From Bacteroidota bacterium (GTDB lineage: Bacteria; Bacteroidota; Bacteroidia; Bacteroidales; Prolixibacteraceae), in the NCBI GenBank assembly GCA_030684645.1, contig JAUXUF010000050.1, positions 1 through 52,144 on the forward strand: DNA of 52,144 bases. The letters run 5' to 3'. Shown in pieces: positions 17,520-26,985 of the stretch (the first letter of the stretch is position 1; each line of letters begins with the position of its first letter). The notes beneath the pieces are model-generated. The model was given only the letters and a program-made list of their open reading frames with translations. It was not told where the DNA came from and did no database searches. The translations under genes were made by a program, and so were the position numbers.

Positions 17520-19268
17520 ATGAAGAACCGTTTTCCTGCATTCATTCTGTTGATTGTTTTGACAAGTGGCATTTCCAATGTTTTTGCCTGTACCAATTTT
17601 ATTATCACCAAAGGAGCCAGCAGCGACCATTCGGTCATGATTACCTATGCGGCCGATTCACATACCCGATACGGCGCTATTGCTTTCTATCCTGCTGCCG
17701 ATCATCAATCCGGAGACATGTGCGAAGTTTATCATTACGAAAACGGGAAACTACTTGGCAAAATTCCTGAAGTTCCCCATACCTATTCGGTTGTCCAGTT
17801 TATGAACGAACATCAGGTGGCTGTAGGTGAAACCACTTTTACCGGTCTCGACTCACTGACGCGCCAGCCGGGCTTCATACTCGATTACGGATCACTGATG
17901 AGGATTGGACTGCAACGTTCCAAAACGGCTCGTGAAATGATCAGGGTGATGACTGAACTGGTTGAACAATACGGTTATGCCACCAGTGGCGAATCGTTTT
18001 CGATCTCGGATGCCAATGAGGCCTGGATTATGGAGCTGATTGGTAAAGGCCGGTACGAAAAAGGAGCAGTCTGGGTAGCGCGTCTCATTCCTGATGGATC
18101 TGTGAGTGGTCATGCCAACCATGCCCGGATTACAACTTTCCCCTTTCAAAAAAAGAATAAATGGAACGATACGAAACAGACCGTTTATCATTCGGCTGAT
18201 GTGATCAGTTTTGCCAAAAAACACAACTTCTACAAGGGCAGTGATGAGTCATTCAGTTTTTCGGATGTGTACAATCCCTTAGATTTCGGTGGTGCACGTT
18301 TCTGTGATGCCAGGGTTTGGTCTTTATTCAGGAAGATCAATAAAGAAATCCGTGAAAATCCCGATTACACCAACTATGCAGAGGGTCAGCTTTCCCGAAA
18401 TCCTGTTCTGATGGACGGAAGTTCGAATCCGAACGGATTTGTGTCGAACCGCATCCCTTTGTGGGTCAAACCTGATACATTGGTTACACGTGAAAAGGTG
18501 ATGGCTGCCATGCGAGATCATTACGAAGATACTCCGCTCGATATGCGCAATGATCCCGGTGCCGGCCCCTATAAATTGCCATATCGTTGGCGCCCCATGG
18601 AATTTGAGGTTGACGGCGTGAAGTATCTCAACGAACGGGCTGTCGCTACTCAGCAAACGGGTTATAGTTTTGTGGCCCAATCGCGCAGCTGGCTTCCCGA
18701 TCCTGTAGGCGGTATTTTTTGGTTTGGTGTCGACGATGCCGACGGTTGCGTGTATGCGCCTATGTATTGCGGTATCAGCCAAATCCCAAAAAGTTATGCT
18801 GTTGGCAATGGTTCAATGGTTTCCTGGTCGGAGACTTCGGCCTACTGGACATTTAGCATGGTGAATAACTGGGCTTATACGCGGTACAATGTCATTCATC
18901 CTGAAATTGAAAAATATCAGCAGCAACTCGAAACCCAGTTTACTGCCGAAGTCAGCGTTGCTGACCAAAGAGCTTCCGATTTATATGCTAAGAATCCTGA
19001 CGCTGCAAACGAATACATCACCGGTTATTCAGTATCAACAGGAAACAAACTGGTCAGCGACTGGAAAATCTTTTACCAGTACCTGTTTATGAAATACATT
19101 GATGGTAACATTAAAAATTCGGAAGGACACCAGTTGCTCGAAAACGGCAACGGTAAAAACATACCGAAAATGCCGTCACAACCCGGATACGGCAAGGACT
19201 GGGAACGCATCATGATCCAGGGAACCGACGACCGGTTGAAGGTGCCGGAAGAGCAATTAGCGAAATAA
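17520..19268 (+). CDS. Secreted C69 family dipeptidase
   Basis: This is a 582-residue protein with a signal peptide of residues 1-23 (...ISNVFA). Cleavage would expose Cys24 in CTNFIITKGAS, which is the N-terminal nucleophile of peptidase family C69 (Ntn hydrolase fold). Further family features are MITYAADSHTRYG, SESFSISDANEAWIMELIG, WVARLIPDG and GIFWFGVDDADGCVYAPMY. C69 enzymes are dipeptidases; export suggests digestion of peptides in the periplasm or outside. The length is within the usual range for Bacteroidota members, and coupling of signal cleavage to enzyme activation is known for Ntn hydrolases in general. It is followed by a strong hairpin terminator at 19390-19430 and has no clear operon partner. 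Confidence 0.88.
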   Translation: MKNRFPAFILLIVLTSGISNVFACTNFIITKGASSDHSVMITYAADSHTRYGAIAFYPAADHQSGDMCEVYHYENGKLLGKIPEVPHTYSVVQFMNEHQVAVGETTFTGLDSLTRQPGFILDYGSLMRIGLQRSKTAREMIRVMTELVEQYGYATSGESFSISDANEAWIMELIGKGRYEKGAVWVARLIPDGSVSGHANHARITTFPFQKKNKWNDTKQTVYHSADVISFAKKHNFYKGSDESFSFSDVYNPLDFGGARFCDARVWSLFRKINKEIRENPDYTNYAEGQLSRNPVLMDGSSNPNGFVSNRIPLWVKPDTLVTREKVMAAMRDHYEDTPLDMRNDPGAGPYKLPYRWRPMEFEVDGVKYLNERAVATQQTGYSFVAQSRSWLPDPVGGIFWFGVDDADGCVYAPMYCGISQIPKSYAVGNGSMVSWSETSAYWTFSMVNNWAYTRYNVIHPEIEKYQQQLETQFTAEVSVADQRASDLYAKNPDAANEYITGYSVSTGNKLVSDWKIFYQYLFMKYIDGNIKNSEGHQLLENGNGKNIPKMPSQPGYGKDWERIMIQGTDDRLKVPEEQLAK

Positions 19269-19324
19269 TAAATTGTCATCACCCGGATGATATTTTGGCC
19301 TAGATACAAAACTTGAAGAGTAAG

Positions 19325-19355
19325 GGATTCCATCTTTCAAAAAGAGATGGAATCC
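19325..19355. repeat. 11-bp hairpin carrying the left copy of a 21-bp direct repeat
   Basis: GGATTCCATCT (19325-19335) pairs with AGATGGAATCC (19345-19355) around a 9-nt loop. Within it, 19327-19347 is repeated exactly at 20076-20096 on the other side of the ORF6N gene. The right-hand copy lacks the second stem arm. Confidence 0.7.
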
Positions 19356-19389
19356 TCGGGTGACGCCACTAAAACATCACACCTGAAAG

Positions 19390-19430
19390 CGGCTGAATAA
19401 TGGATTAAAATCCGTTGTTCAGCCGTTTTT
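19390..19430 (+). terminator. Rho-independent terminator with 17-bp stem
   Basis: CGGCTGAATAATGGATT (19390-19406) pairs continuously with 19409-19425, including a few G-U pairs, around a 2-nt loop, followed by TTTTT. It lies 121 bp after the C69 dipeptidase stop. The inner part, GGATTAAAATCCGTTG, is shared with hairpins at 24508-24527 and 24626-24648, so it may derive from a dispersed palindrome. Confidence 0.75.
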
Positions 19431-19555
19431 AGTTTGAACAGTTATGGGAAACAATATCAGTAACATAAGTCCATTGAAGGGAAGCTTTTTATTTTCTGAT
19501 TTTTCGTAACTTACTTTACAGTTTACAATAAATCGCAACCTTAATCCTTATTGGT

Positions 19556-20065
19556 ATGGAATTGCATATTATTCAGAATAAAATATATGAGATACGCGGT
19601 TGCCGGGTCATGCTCGATTTTGATTTGGCAGAAATGTATGAGACCGAAACTAAGCGATTAAAAGAAGCGGTCAGGCGCAATCTCAATCGCTTTCCTTCTG
19701 ATTTTATGTTTGAACTGAATGCGGCAGAATATAATTTTCTAAGGACGCAAATTGCGACCTTAGAAAAACCTGGCAGAGGTAAGTATAGTAAGTATTTGCC
19801 TTTTGCTTTTACCGAACAAGGTGTGGCAATGCTTGCAAGCATTTTGAATAGTCATAAAGCAATTGAGATTAATATTTCCATTGTTCGGGCATTTATTGCG
19901 CTACGGCAATATGCCCTTGGTTATGCCGAACTCAATCAAAAACTGGAAAGTTTTATGATCGAAACCAACATGCAATTCAATGATATTTACCAGGCGCTTA
20001 CCGAATTGGCAAGTAAAAAAGAGGTAGAAAAACCAAGAACTCCCATCGGATACCGTAAATACTAA
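19556..20065 (+). CDS. ORF6N domain DNA-binding protein
   Basis: This 169-residue protein starts MELHIIQNKIYEIRGCRVM and continues LDFDLAEMYETETKRLKEAV, RRNLNRFPSDFMFEL and FAFTEQGVAMLASIL, which is the ORF6N domain (residues about 5-95) seen in phage antirepressors and chromosomal relatives. The tail (about 100-169) is a predicted helix or coiled coil, ending in PRTPIGYRKY. ORF6N proteins bind DNA, and chromosomal copies in Bacteroidota are often orphan accessory genes of unknown role. Exact 21-bp direct repeats flank the gene at 19327-19347 and 20076-20096, suggesting arrival or duplication as a small cassette. No phage genes lie nearby. Confidence 0.87.
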   Translation: MELHIIQNKIYEIRGCRVMLDFDLAEMYETETKRLKEAVRRNLNRFPSDFMFELNAAEYNFLRTQIATLEKPGRGKYSKYLPFAFTEQGVAMLASILNSHKAIEINISIVRAFIALRQYALGYAELNQKLESFMIETNMQFNDIYQALTELASKKEVEKPRTPIGYRKY

Positions 20066-20075
20066 TCATGAAAGA

Positions 20076-20096
20076 ATTCCATCTTTCAAAAAGAGA
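20076..20096. repeat. Right copy of 21-bp direct repeat flanking the ORF6N gene
   Basis: This stretch is identical over 21 bases to 19327-19347, starting ATTCCATCTTTCAA. The two copies bracket a segment of about 750 bp holding only the terminator and the ORF6N gene. Confidence 0.75.
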
Positions 20097-20182
20097 GAAA
20101 ATCCAAAGTCGATAAATTTTGATCAGGTTACTAGCGGCAGACCATGAATTTGATTCAGCATCTCATGCATTCGAATAAAAGA

Positions 20183-20247
20183 AAACCACACAGACAAATA
20201 GAACACTTAGGTTTTAAATCTGTGCTAATTTATGTAATCTGTGGTTT
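20183..20247. repeat. Imperfect terminal-inverted element with TCTGTG repeats
   Basis: AAACCACA (20183-20190) is the inverse of TGTGGTTT (20240-20247). Inside, AATCTGTG recurs at 20217-20224 and 20236-20243. The element lies just beyond the 3' end of icmF. Similar ACCACA...TGTGGT intergenic elements are, from memory, widespread in Bacteroidota genomes. A terminator or miniature-element role is possible. Confidence 0.5.
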
Positions 20248-20255
20248 AGTTTTCC

Positions 20256-23200
20256 CTATAAATTTCTCCTGTATTTTCCTCCAACTTCAAATAGTGCCTG
20301 GGTTATTTGCCCCAACGAGCAGTATTTCACCGCTTCGATCATTTCCTCAAACACATTCCGGTTTTCGAGCGCTGCTTTCTTAAGCCGCTCAAGATAGATG
20401 GGCGCCTGCTCTTTATTGGCTTCATGAAAATTGTTTAAGGAAGTCAACTGGTTTTGCTTTTCTTCTTCGGTACTACGGATCACTTCGCGTGGCAGAATGG
20501 TGGGCGAACCTTCCGCCGATAAGAATGTATTTACGCCCATAATCGGAAGTTCCCCGTTGTTTTTAAGGTTTTCGTAGTATAACGATTCATCCTGAATCTT
20601 ACTGCGCTGATAATTGGCTTCCATGGCGCCCAATACGCCGCCCCGCTCAGTAATCCGGTCGAATTCCAGCAACACGGCAGCTTCAACCAGTTCGGTTAAT
20701 TCTTCAATAATAAATGAACCTTGCAGCGGATTCTGGTTTTTCGTCAGTCCAAGTTCGTGGTTTATAATCATTTGAATAACCATGGCACGGCGGACCGATT
20801 CTTCGGTCGGAGTGGTGATAGCCTCGTCATAAGCATTGGTGTGCAGCGAGTTGCAATTATCGTAAATGGCATACAAGGCCTGCAAAGTGGTGCGGATGTC
20901 GTTGAATTCAATTTCCTGTGCATGCAATGATCGACCCGAAGTTTGAATGTGGTATTTCAGTTTTTGCGAACCTTCACCGGCTTTGTATTTGTATTTCATG
21001 GCTTTCGCCCAGATGAGCCTTGCTACACGGCCGATCACCGCAAATTCGGGGTCAATTCCGTTCGAAAAAAAGAAAGAAAGGTTTGAAGCGAAATCATCAA
21101 TCTTCATTCCCCTTGAAAGATAATATTCGACGTAGGTAAAACCGTTGGCCAGCGTAAAAGCCAGCTGGGTAATGGGATTGGCACCAGCTTCGGCAATGTG
21201 ATATCCTGAAATGGAGACCGAATAAAAGTTTCGAATGTCGTTCCGGATGAAATAGGCTTGTACGTCACCCATCAGTTTCAGGGCAAAATCGATGCTGTAG
21301 ATACAGGTGTTTTGCGCCTGGTCTTCTTTTAGAATATCGGCCTGTACTGTTCCTCTGACTGCCGTAAGGGTTTGTCTTTTAATTTTTTCGTAAATTTCAG
21401 GTGGTAACAGTTCATCGCCATGGATTCCCAGTAAAGTCAATCCTAATTTATTATTTGTATCCGGTAAGGTTCCTTGGTAAATCGGGGTTTTCAGACCTTT
21501 CTGCCGGAATTTTTGCTGAATAAGCTTTGTAATCGTTTCGGTCAGATTATTTTCAAAGATGTATTTCTCGCAGGCCTGGTCAATAGCGGTATTGAGGAAC
21601 ATGGCCATGAGCACGGATGCCGGTCCGTTGATGGTCATACTGACCGATGTCAATGGATGACAAAGGTCGATCCCTGAATACAGTTTTTTGGAATCATCCA
21701 GGGTGGCTACCGAAACTCCGGAATTTCCGATCTTGCCATAAATATCCGGACGAAGGTCAGGATTTTCACCGTACAGGGTTACCGAATCGTAGGCGGTCGA
21801 TAAGCGTTTGGCTTTCTGTCCTTGCGACAGGTAATGAAACCTCAGGTTGGTGCGTTCAGGACTGCCTTCACCGGCAAACATCCGGGTTGGGTCTTCGTAT
21901 TCGCGCTTAAACGGAAATACTCCGGCAGCATAAGGAAAATACCCGGGGAAGTTCTCTTTGAGCAACCAGTTTAAAATGTCGCCCTGGTTCCGGAAATGAG
22001 GCAATGCAATTTTGGGGATGTGCGTATGCGAAAGCGATTCGGTGTAAGTCTGCACACGAACTTCTTTTCCCCGCACCTGAAATGAACATTTGTCTTGCCG
22101 GTAAACCTGGCTTTTTTCTTTCCAGAATTCCAACAATGACCGGTTCTCCGGGATTAACTTTTCATTCCACTCTTTGAAGACAATTTCCAGCTCCTGAGTC
22201 GAGGCGTTGCGGGATTTTAACAGCTCCATTGAATCTGTGATAGCTTGTATTTTACCCGCTATATCAGATTGTGCCTCTGCTTTCTGATTGTATTTTCGTA
22301 CAGTTTCGCTTATTTCTGAAAGGTATCGTACCCGTTCAGGTGGGATGATCTGGTTTTTTTCTGAAGCAAAAAACGTCCTGTTCGTTTCACTGAGTACATC
22401 GGGAAACAGCCCGATGACCAAAGTTTTCAGGGCTTTATAAAAATTATTCACGCCCGGATCGAAAAACTGGGAGGCATGGGTTAAAAATACCGGCATTTGA
22501 TCGGCTTCAACCTGCCAAAGTGATTTATTGCGCTGGTATTGTTTGCTCACATCGCGTAAAGCATCCAGCGCTCCTTTTTTATCCGACTTGTTCAGCGCGA
22601 TCAAATCAGCAAAATCTAGCATGTCAATTTTTTCCAACTGCGACGGGGCGCCAAACTCAGGAGTCATCACATACACCGCAAGGTCGCTGTGATCAACGAT
22701 CTGCGTATCCGACTGGCCAATTCCGGATGTTTCCAATACGATAAGATCATATCCGGCAGCTTTCAATACCTGGATGGAATCATCGATGTGCCTGGAAACC
22801 GACAAATTGGCTTCGCGGGTGGCCATGCTTCGCATATAAACCCTGGCAGTGTTAATGGAATTCATACGGATCCGGTCTCCCAGAAGGGCTCCGCCGGATT
22901 TCCGTTTGCTGGGGTCGATGCTGATAATTCCGATCTGAAGCTCAGGATAATCCATCAAAAACCGGCGTACCAGTTCATCAACCAATGACGATTTTCCCGC
23001 GCCTCCGGTTCCTGTAATTCCCAAAACCGGAATGGTTTTACCTGTCTGATGATTAGCAAGCAATTGTCTTACCCGATCTATTCCCGGTAAATTATTCTCC
23101 AGAATCGTAATGAAACGGGCTATTTTTTCGGGTTCGCTGGTTTTGGGTAAGCAGTCCAGATATTCTTCTTTTTGAATGATCGGGTGGTCTGTTATTTCAA

Positions 23201-23621
23201 GTACATCATTAATCATTCCCTGAAGTCCCATGGATCGTCCGTCGTCGGGCGAGTAAATACGGGCAATCCCATATTGATGGAGTTCCTCAATTTCGTCGGG
23301 AAGAATCACTCCGCCACCGCCGCCAAAAATCTGAATGTGACCACAACCTTTTTGCTTTAACAAATCGAACATGTATTTGAAGAATTCCAGGTGGCCGCCC
23401 TGATATGAAGTGACTGCAATGGCATGGGCGTCTTCCTGTACGGCACAATCCACAATTTCCATAACCGACCTGTTGTGCCCCAGGTGAATGATCTCGGCGC
23501 CCGATGATTGCAGAATTCGCCGCATGATGTTAATTGCGGCATCGTGTCCGTCGAAAAGAGAGGTCGCCGTTACAATCCTGATCTTGTTTTTTACTTGATA
23601 GAACTGTGTATTGGAATTCAT
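20256..23621 (-). CDS. icmF: Fused isobutyryl-CoA mutase (IcmF)
   Basis: This is a 1121-residue single-chain, adenosylcobalamin-dependent mutase with its own G-protein chaperone. It interconverts isobutyryl-CoA and n-butyryl-CoA (some members also isovaleryl/pivalyl-CoA) in the cytoplasm. Residues about 12-145 are the B12-binding domain (DGHD 24-27, SYQGGH, GGGG). About 195-410 is the MeaB-like GTPase, with P-loop [12 protein letters not shown] (201-212) and NKSD (344-347). About 560-1080 is the mutase barrel. F582 (MFAGEG) and Q770 (EDQAQNT) occupy the positions that are Tyr and Arg in methylmalonyl-CoA mutase; Phe/Gln is the isobutyryl signature. It is last in the operon with ETF and the Fe-S proteins (39 bp after the CCG gene), tying it to branched-acyl oxidation. 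Confidence 0.93.
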   Translation of the reverse strand: MNSNTQFYQVKNKIRIVTATSLFDGHDAAINIMRRILQSSGAEIIHLGHNRSVMEIVDCAVQEDAHAIAVTSYQGGHLEFFKYMFDLLKQKGCGHIQIFGGGGGVILPDEIEELHQYGIARIYSPDDGRSMGLQGMINDVLEITDHPIIQKEEYLDCLPKTSEPEKIARFITILENNLPGIDRVRQLLANHQTGKTIPVLGITGTGGAGKSSLVDELVRRFLMDYPELQIGIISIDPSKRKSGGALLGDRIRMNSINTARVYMRSMATREANLSVSRHIDDSIQVLKAAGYDLIVLETSGIGQSDTQIVDHSDLAVYVMTPEFGAPSQLEKIDMLDFADLIALNKSDKKGALDALRDVSKQYQRNKSLWQVEADQMPVFLTHASQFFDPGVNNFYKALKTLVIGLFPDVLSETNRTFFASEKNQIIPPERVRYLSEISETVRKYNQKAEAQSDIAGKIQAITDSMELLKSRNASTQELEIVFKEWNEKLIPENRSLLEFWKEKSQVYRQDKCSFQVRGKEVRVQTYTESLSHTHIPKIALPHFRNQGDILNWLLKENFPGYFPYAAGVFPFKREYEDPTRMFAGEGSPERTNLRFHYLSQGQKAKRLSTAYDSVTLYGENPDLRPDIYGKIGNSGVSVATLDDSKKLYSGIDLCHPLTSVSMTINGPASVLMAMFLNTAIDQACEKYIFENNLTETITKLIQQKFRQKGLKTPIYQGTLPDTNNKLGLTLLGIHGDELLPPEIYEKIKRQTLTAVRGTVQADILKEDQAQNTCIYSIDFALKLMGDVQAYFIRNDIRNFYSVSISGYHIAEAGANPITQLAFTLANGFTYVEYYLSRGMKIDDFASNLSFFFSNGIDPEFAVIGRVARLIWAKAMKYKYKAGEGSQKLKYHIQTSGRSLHAQEIEFNDIRTTLQALYAIYDNCNSLHTNAYDEAITTPTEESVRRAMVIQMIINHELGLTKNQNPLQGSFIIEELTELVEAAVLLEFDRITERGGVLGAMEANYQRSKIQDESLYYENLKNNGELPIMGVNTFLSAEGSPTILPREVIRSTEEEKQNQLTSLNNFHEANKEQAPIYLERLKKAALENRNVFEEMIEAVKYCSLGQITQALFEVGGKYRRNL

Positions 23622-23660
23622 AAACGAATGTTTTATGGAAAAATAAGTGGTAATAAAGCT

Positions 23661-24449
23661 TCAGATGCCCAGGTTTTCCAAAATGAGTTCAGCCAGGTCA
23701 AGATTCCTGATTTCCGTTTGCCGGTCCCGAAATTTTATTCCATCCGTGAGCATGGTCATGCAAAAGGGGCATGCTGTAGCCACAATTTCAGCTTCAGATT
23801 CGATGATATCATCGGTACGTTCAGCATAAATTTCTTTGTTCCCTTTTTCGGCTTCTTTAAACATTTGAGCGCCACCGGCGCCACAACACAGGGCAAAACT
23901 CTTCGAACGTTTCAATTCTGTAAAGTTTCCTCCCAGTTTATCCAAAACATTCCGGGGAGCATCATAGATGTTATTTCCCCTGCCCAGGTAACATGGGTCA
24001 TGGTAGGTTATCCTTCGGTCGCTTAAAACGGATTTGTCTAATTTGAGTTTTCCCTGGTCAATCAATTCTTCGAGGAAGCTGGTGTAATGAACCACCTCAT
24101 AATTTCCGCCCAAATCAGGGTATTCATTTTTTAAGGTATTGAAGCAATGTGGACAGGTGCAGATAATTTTTTTTACATCGTACCCATTCAGGATTTCAAT
24201 GTTTGCCAAGGCCTGCATCTGGAAAAGCATTTCGTTGCCTGCACGTTTGGCCGGGTCGCCGGTGCACGATTCTTCTGTGCCCAGGACGGCATAATCCACT
24301 CCGGTATGATTCAATATTTTGGCAAACGAACGGGTTACTTTCTGATATCGCTCATCGAAAGCGCCGGCACATCCTACCCAATAAAGGTATTCAGGTTTTT
24401 TACCCTGAGCGGCCAATTCGGCCATTACTGGAACATTAATCTGAGGCAT
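23661..24449 (-). CDS. CCG-domain Fe-S protein, putative soluble subunit of ETF:menaquinone oxidoreductase
   Basis: This 262-residue protein has two CCG (DUF224/HdrB-type) domains. The first has VGCAGAFD, ESCTGDPAKRAGN and CTCPHCFNTL; the second has HDPCYLGR, ALCCGAGGAQMF and ATACPFCMTML. Such paired cysteine motifs bind noncubane iron-sulfur clusters in heterodisulfide-reductase HdrB and in membrane EMO-type ETF:menaquinone oxidoreductases. No signal peptide or membrane segment is seen. The membrane Fe-S gene lies upstream across a 239-bp hairpin-rich gap and icmF lies 39 bp downstream. The two proteins together would equal one fused EMO polypeptide. The function is inferred from family and operon. 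Confidence 0.82.
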   Translation of the reverse strand: MPQINVPVMAELAAQGKKPEYLYWVGCAGAFDERYQKVTRSFAKILNHTGVDYAVLGTEESCTGDPAKRAGNEMLFQMQALANIEILNGYDVKKIICTCPHCFNTLKNEYPDLGGNYEVVHYTSFLEELIDQGKLKLDKSVLSDRRITYHDPCYLGRGNNIYDAPRNVLDKLGGNFTELKRSKSFALCCGAGGAQMFKEAEKGNKEIYAERTDDIIESEAEIVATACPFCMTMLTDGIKFRDRQTEIRNLDLAELILENLGI

Positions 24450-24480
24450 AGTTTTTCAAATATCAATTAATTCTTGGCAA

Positions 24481-24672
24481 GAGGCGTAGCCTCGGTTTAT
24501 ATTGTAACAACGGATTTTAATCCGTTGAAAAAGGGATAGAAAATAAAAGTCAGAACCGTAGGTTCGGTACATGTCATATTTATGTACCGTGCTTATTGCA
24601 CTCTTTTTATTGCCAGCTTCCATAACAACGGATTAAAATCCGCTGTTACAAAACCGTTCGAGCCGATGGCTC
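24481..24672. repeat. Array of six palindromes inside the ETF/IcmF operon
   Basis: In order these are GAGGC-GTA-GCCTC (24481-24493), CAACGGATT-TT-AATCCGTTG (24508-24527), GAACC-GTA-GGTTC (24553-24565), CGGTACAT/ATGTACCG (24565-24589), an AACGGATT-AA-AATCCG hairpin with one mismatch in its longer arms (24626-24648), and GAGCC-GAT-GGCTC (24660-24672). The second and fifth share the core of the 19390 terminator. The array lies between the membrane Fe-S gene and the CCG gene, so it could divide the operon by processing or attenuation. Confidence 0.75.
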
Positions 24673-24688
24673 TATATCTCAACCTTGT

Positions 24689-25972
24689 TCATTCTTTGGT
24701 CCATTCCAAACGGTCCTGAGGCGAAAACTGCCAGGGAGCGCCATTGTTCTCGATATTGGCAAACATGCTGTTAACTCCTGACGGGGCTTTACCCTCTTCA
24801 AGTACCAGGTAGCGACGCATGTCCATAATCAGATTTGGATGACTGATGTTTAACGGGCATTCCTGTGCACAGGCATTACAGGTGGTGCAGGCCCAAAGTT
24901 CTTCGTAGCTGATGAAATCGTCGCTTACCAGCGACTTGTTGTCGTCAAATGATTTGTTTTTGATCAATTGTGTTCCTTTTTCGTACATCCGGTTTCGAAC
25001 GTCCACAAAGATTTTACGCGGAGAAAGTTTTTTTCCGGTGATATTTGCCGGACAAACTTCCGTGCATCTTCCGCATTGGGTGCATGTTAACGAATCGAGG
25101 TAGTTTTTCCAGCTGATGTCTTCGATGTCTTTTACACCAAACCGGGTAGGGGCTTCGCTGCCAGAATCCTGAAATGCATTTCCACCTAGCATGAGTTTTA
25201 CCTCCCTGGTAACGGCATCCAGGTTGGGTAATTTTGCCAGTGGCTCCAGGTTACTTAAAAATACGTTGGGAACCGACATGAACACATGAAAATGCTTGGA
25301 ATAAGGCAGGTAATTGGCAAAAATGAAAATCAGCAGAATATGGCTCCACCAGCTCAATTCATAAAATAGTCGAGCGTGGGAAGGCGATATTTTCCAAATA
25401 CCGGCCAGTTGTGCTGAAATCGGGTAAACTCCAGCGGTATAATCCGGAGAAGCAGAGATAAAGCAAAAGTTAATACCAATTAAGGATACCATCAGGAAAA
25501 GAATCATAAATAACGCGAGAAAGGCATCTTTTTTATTCCGGGGAGATAATTCTATTCCTGAAAACCGTTTGATGTGCATCCACTTTCTTCGAATCAGAAA
25601 TATTGCTATTCCAAGGAATATCACGTATGCAAACACATCGCCCGAAGCTGAAACGATGGAATATAGGAATCCGGTTTTGGAAAACAGGCGTTCAGTTCCA
25701 AAAATTCCGTTAACTACCATTTCGATACTCCCCAATGTAATGACCAGAAATCCCCAAAAAACCAAGGCATGCAGGAAGCCGATCAGCGGTTTTCGCAAGA
25801 TCTTGGTTTGCCCAAAAGCAACTTCAAGGGTTAAAGTCAGACGTTTGCTCCATTGTCCAAAGGGTTTCGTTTTTCGGGTCAGTCGAAAAAGTAATCCCAG
25901 ATTCCTGAGAGTGTATGAAAAAATGAGTAAGGTAATGAGCAGAATACCTGAGAAGATGATTTGTTTTATCAT
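24689..25972 (-). CDS. Membrane Fe-S protein with NarI-like region, putative ETF:menaquinone oxidoreductase subunit
   Basis: This 427-residue protein has five hydrophobic segments in the first ~245 residues (IIFSGILLITLLIF, LHALVFWGFLVITLG, FAYVIFLGIAIFLI, FLALFMILFLMVSLIG and WWSHILLIFIFANYL). Histidines in FLHALV, WWSHIL and KHFHVF are candidate haem b ligands. The C-terminal half has two ferredoxin clusters, CTQCGRCTEVCP and CTTCNACAQECP. This matches the N-terminal two thirds of EMO-type enzymes, which pass electrons from reduced ETF to menaquinone; the missing CCG part is the separate gene downstream. It starts 13 bp after etfA, so co-translation with the ETF genes is likely. Haem content is inferred. 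Confidence 0.85.
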   Translation of the reverse strand: MIKQIIFSGILLITLLIFSYTLRNLGLLFRLTRKTKPFGQWSKRLTLTLEVAFGQTKILRKPLIGFLHALVFWGFLVITLGSIEMVVNGIFGTERLFSKTGFLYSIVSASGDVFAYVIFLGIAIFLIRRKWMHIKRFSGIELSPRNKKDAFLALFMILFLMVSLIGINFCFISASPDYTAGVYPISAQLAGIWKISPSHARLFYELSWWSHILLIFIFANYLPYSKHFHVFMSVPNVFLSNLEPLAKLPNLDAVTREVKLMLGGNAFQDSGSEAPTRFGVKDIEDISWKNYLDSLTCTQCGRCTEVCPANITGKKLSPRKIFVDVRNRMYEKGTQLIKNKSFDDNKSLVSDDFISYEELWACTTCNACAQECPLNISHPNLIMDMRRYLVLEEGKAPSGVNSMFANIENNGAPWQFSPQDRLEWTKE

Positions 25973-25985
25973 AGAATCGGGTTGT

Positions 25986-26957
25986 TTATTCGCCTTTAAA
26001 TGCTTTAACAGCTTCCGTTAGTTTGGGTAATATTTGGGCGGCATCGCCTATTACGCCATAATCGGCAACCTCAAAAATTGGAGCATCGGGATCATTGTTA
26101 ATGGCAACAATACATTTTGAGCGGCTTATTCCTGCCACATGTTGTGTCGCTCCGGAAATTCCCACGGCAATGTAAAGGTTTGGTGCAATAATTTTCCCCG
26201 TTTGCCCGACATGTTCTTCGTGCGAACGCCAGCCTGCATCGCTGACCGGACGGCTGCAAGCTGTAGCAGCGCCGATTACTTTGGCCAATTCTTCCAGCGG
26301 TTTCCAGTTTTCAGGTCCTTTCATTCCCCGTCCGCCACTGACTACCCGGTCGGCATCCAGCAATGAAATACCTTCTGAATGTATTTTGCGGTCAACTATT
26401 TTTGTAGATTGATCGTCAACGGAAACTTTGGGTTCAAACGAAACAATCTGATTGACCGTTTTTGCTTCGTGCAAGCCAAAAGAATTAATGGCAAGCGAAA
26501 TGATTTTCAGAGGCGAATTAATCTGAACCTGTGCCAAAGCCTTTCCGGAGAAAACCCGTTTGGAGATGATAAAAGGTTCCAAGGTAACAGGCATCGAAAC
26601 TACTCCGGAAACAAAACCGGCATTCAGTTTCACCGATAGCCGGGGAGCAATGGCTTTTCCTTCGTTGTTGTCTGGAAAAATTACCGTGGTAACCTTTTCC
26701 TGAACTACCACTTGCTGAACAACCTGGGTAAACAGTTTATTTATCAGGGTATTAAATCCCTCGTCAGTGACTTTGAGCGTTTTGGAAATCCCATAGTTAC
26801 CCAGTTTTTCGAGTTCCGAATCTTCCATTGTTCCCATCACTACCGCAATTGCCGGACATTGCATCGATTCAGCTAATTTTGAACCATAGGAAGCGACTTC
26901 AAAATTTTGCTTTTTGAGTTTGCTTCCAAAGTTTTGTATATAAACCAATACGGACAT
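25986..26957 (-). CDS. etfA: Electron transfer flavoprotein alpha subunit
   Basis: This 323-residue protein is the FAD-binding ETF subunit. The N-terminal domain (about 1-190) starts [20 protein letters not shown]. The C-terminal FAD domain has [60 protein letters not shown] and DYGVIGDA, all canonical. ETF accepts electrons from acyl-CoA dehydrogenases. It lies 28 bp after etfB and 13 bp before the membrane Fe-S gene, so the operon encodes both the carrier and its membrane acceptor. A standard, non-bifurcating ETF seems likely but is not proven from sequence. Confidence 0.95.
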   Translation of the reverse strand: MSVLVYIQNFGSKLKKQNFEVASYGSKLAESMQCPAIAVVMGTMEDSELEKLGNYGISKTLKVTDEGFNTLINKLFTQVVQQVVVQEKVTTVIFPDNNEGKAIAPRLSVKLNAGFVSGVVSMPVTLEPFIISKRVFSGKALAQVQINSPLKIISLAINSFGLHEAKTVNQIVSFEPKVSVDDQSTKIVDRKIHSEGISLLDADRVVSGGRGMKGPENWKPLEELAKVIGAATACSRPVSDAGWRSHEEHVGQTGKIIAPNLYIAVGISGATQHVAGISRSKCIVAINNDPDAPIFEVADYGVIGDAAQILPKLTEAVKAFKGE

Positions 26958-26985
26958 GTTTCTGATTTTAGTTAGTTATCAATAT

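Noticed and set aside
20256-23621. Methylmalonyl-CoA mutase
   Set aside because: The fused B12-GTPase-mutase order and the Phe/Gln pair point to isobutyryl-CoA mutase.
24481-24672. Possible CRISPR-like array
   Set aside because: The palindromes are different from each other, spacing is irregular and there are no spacers or cas genes.
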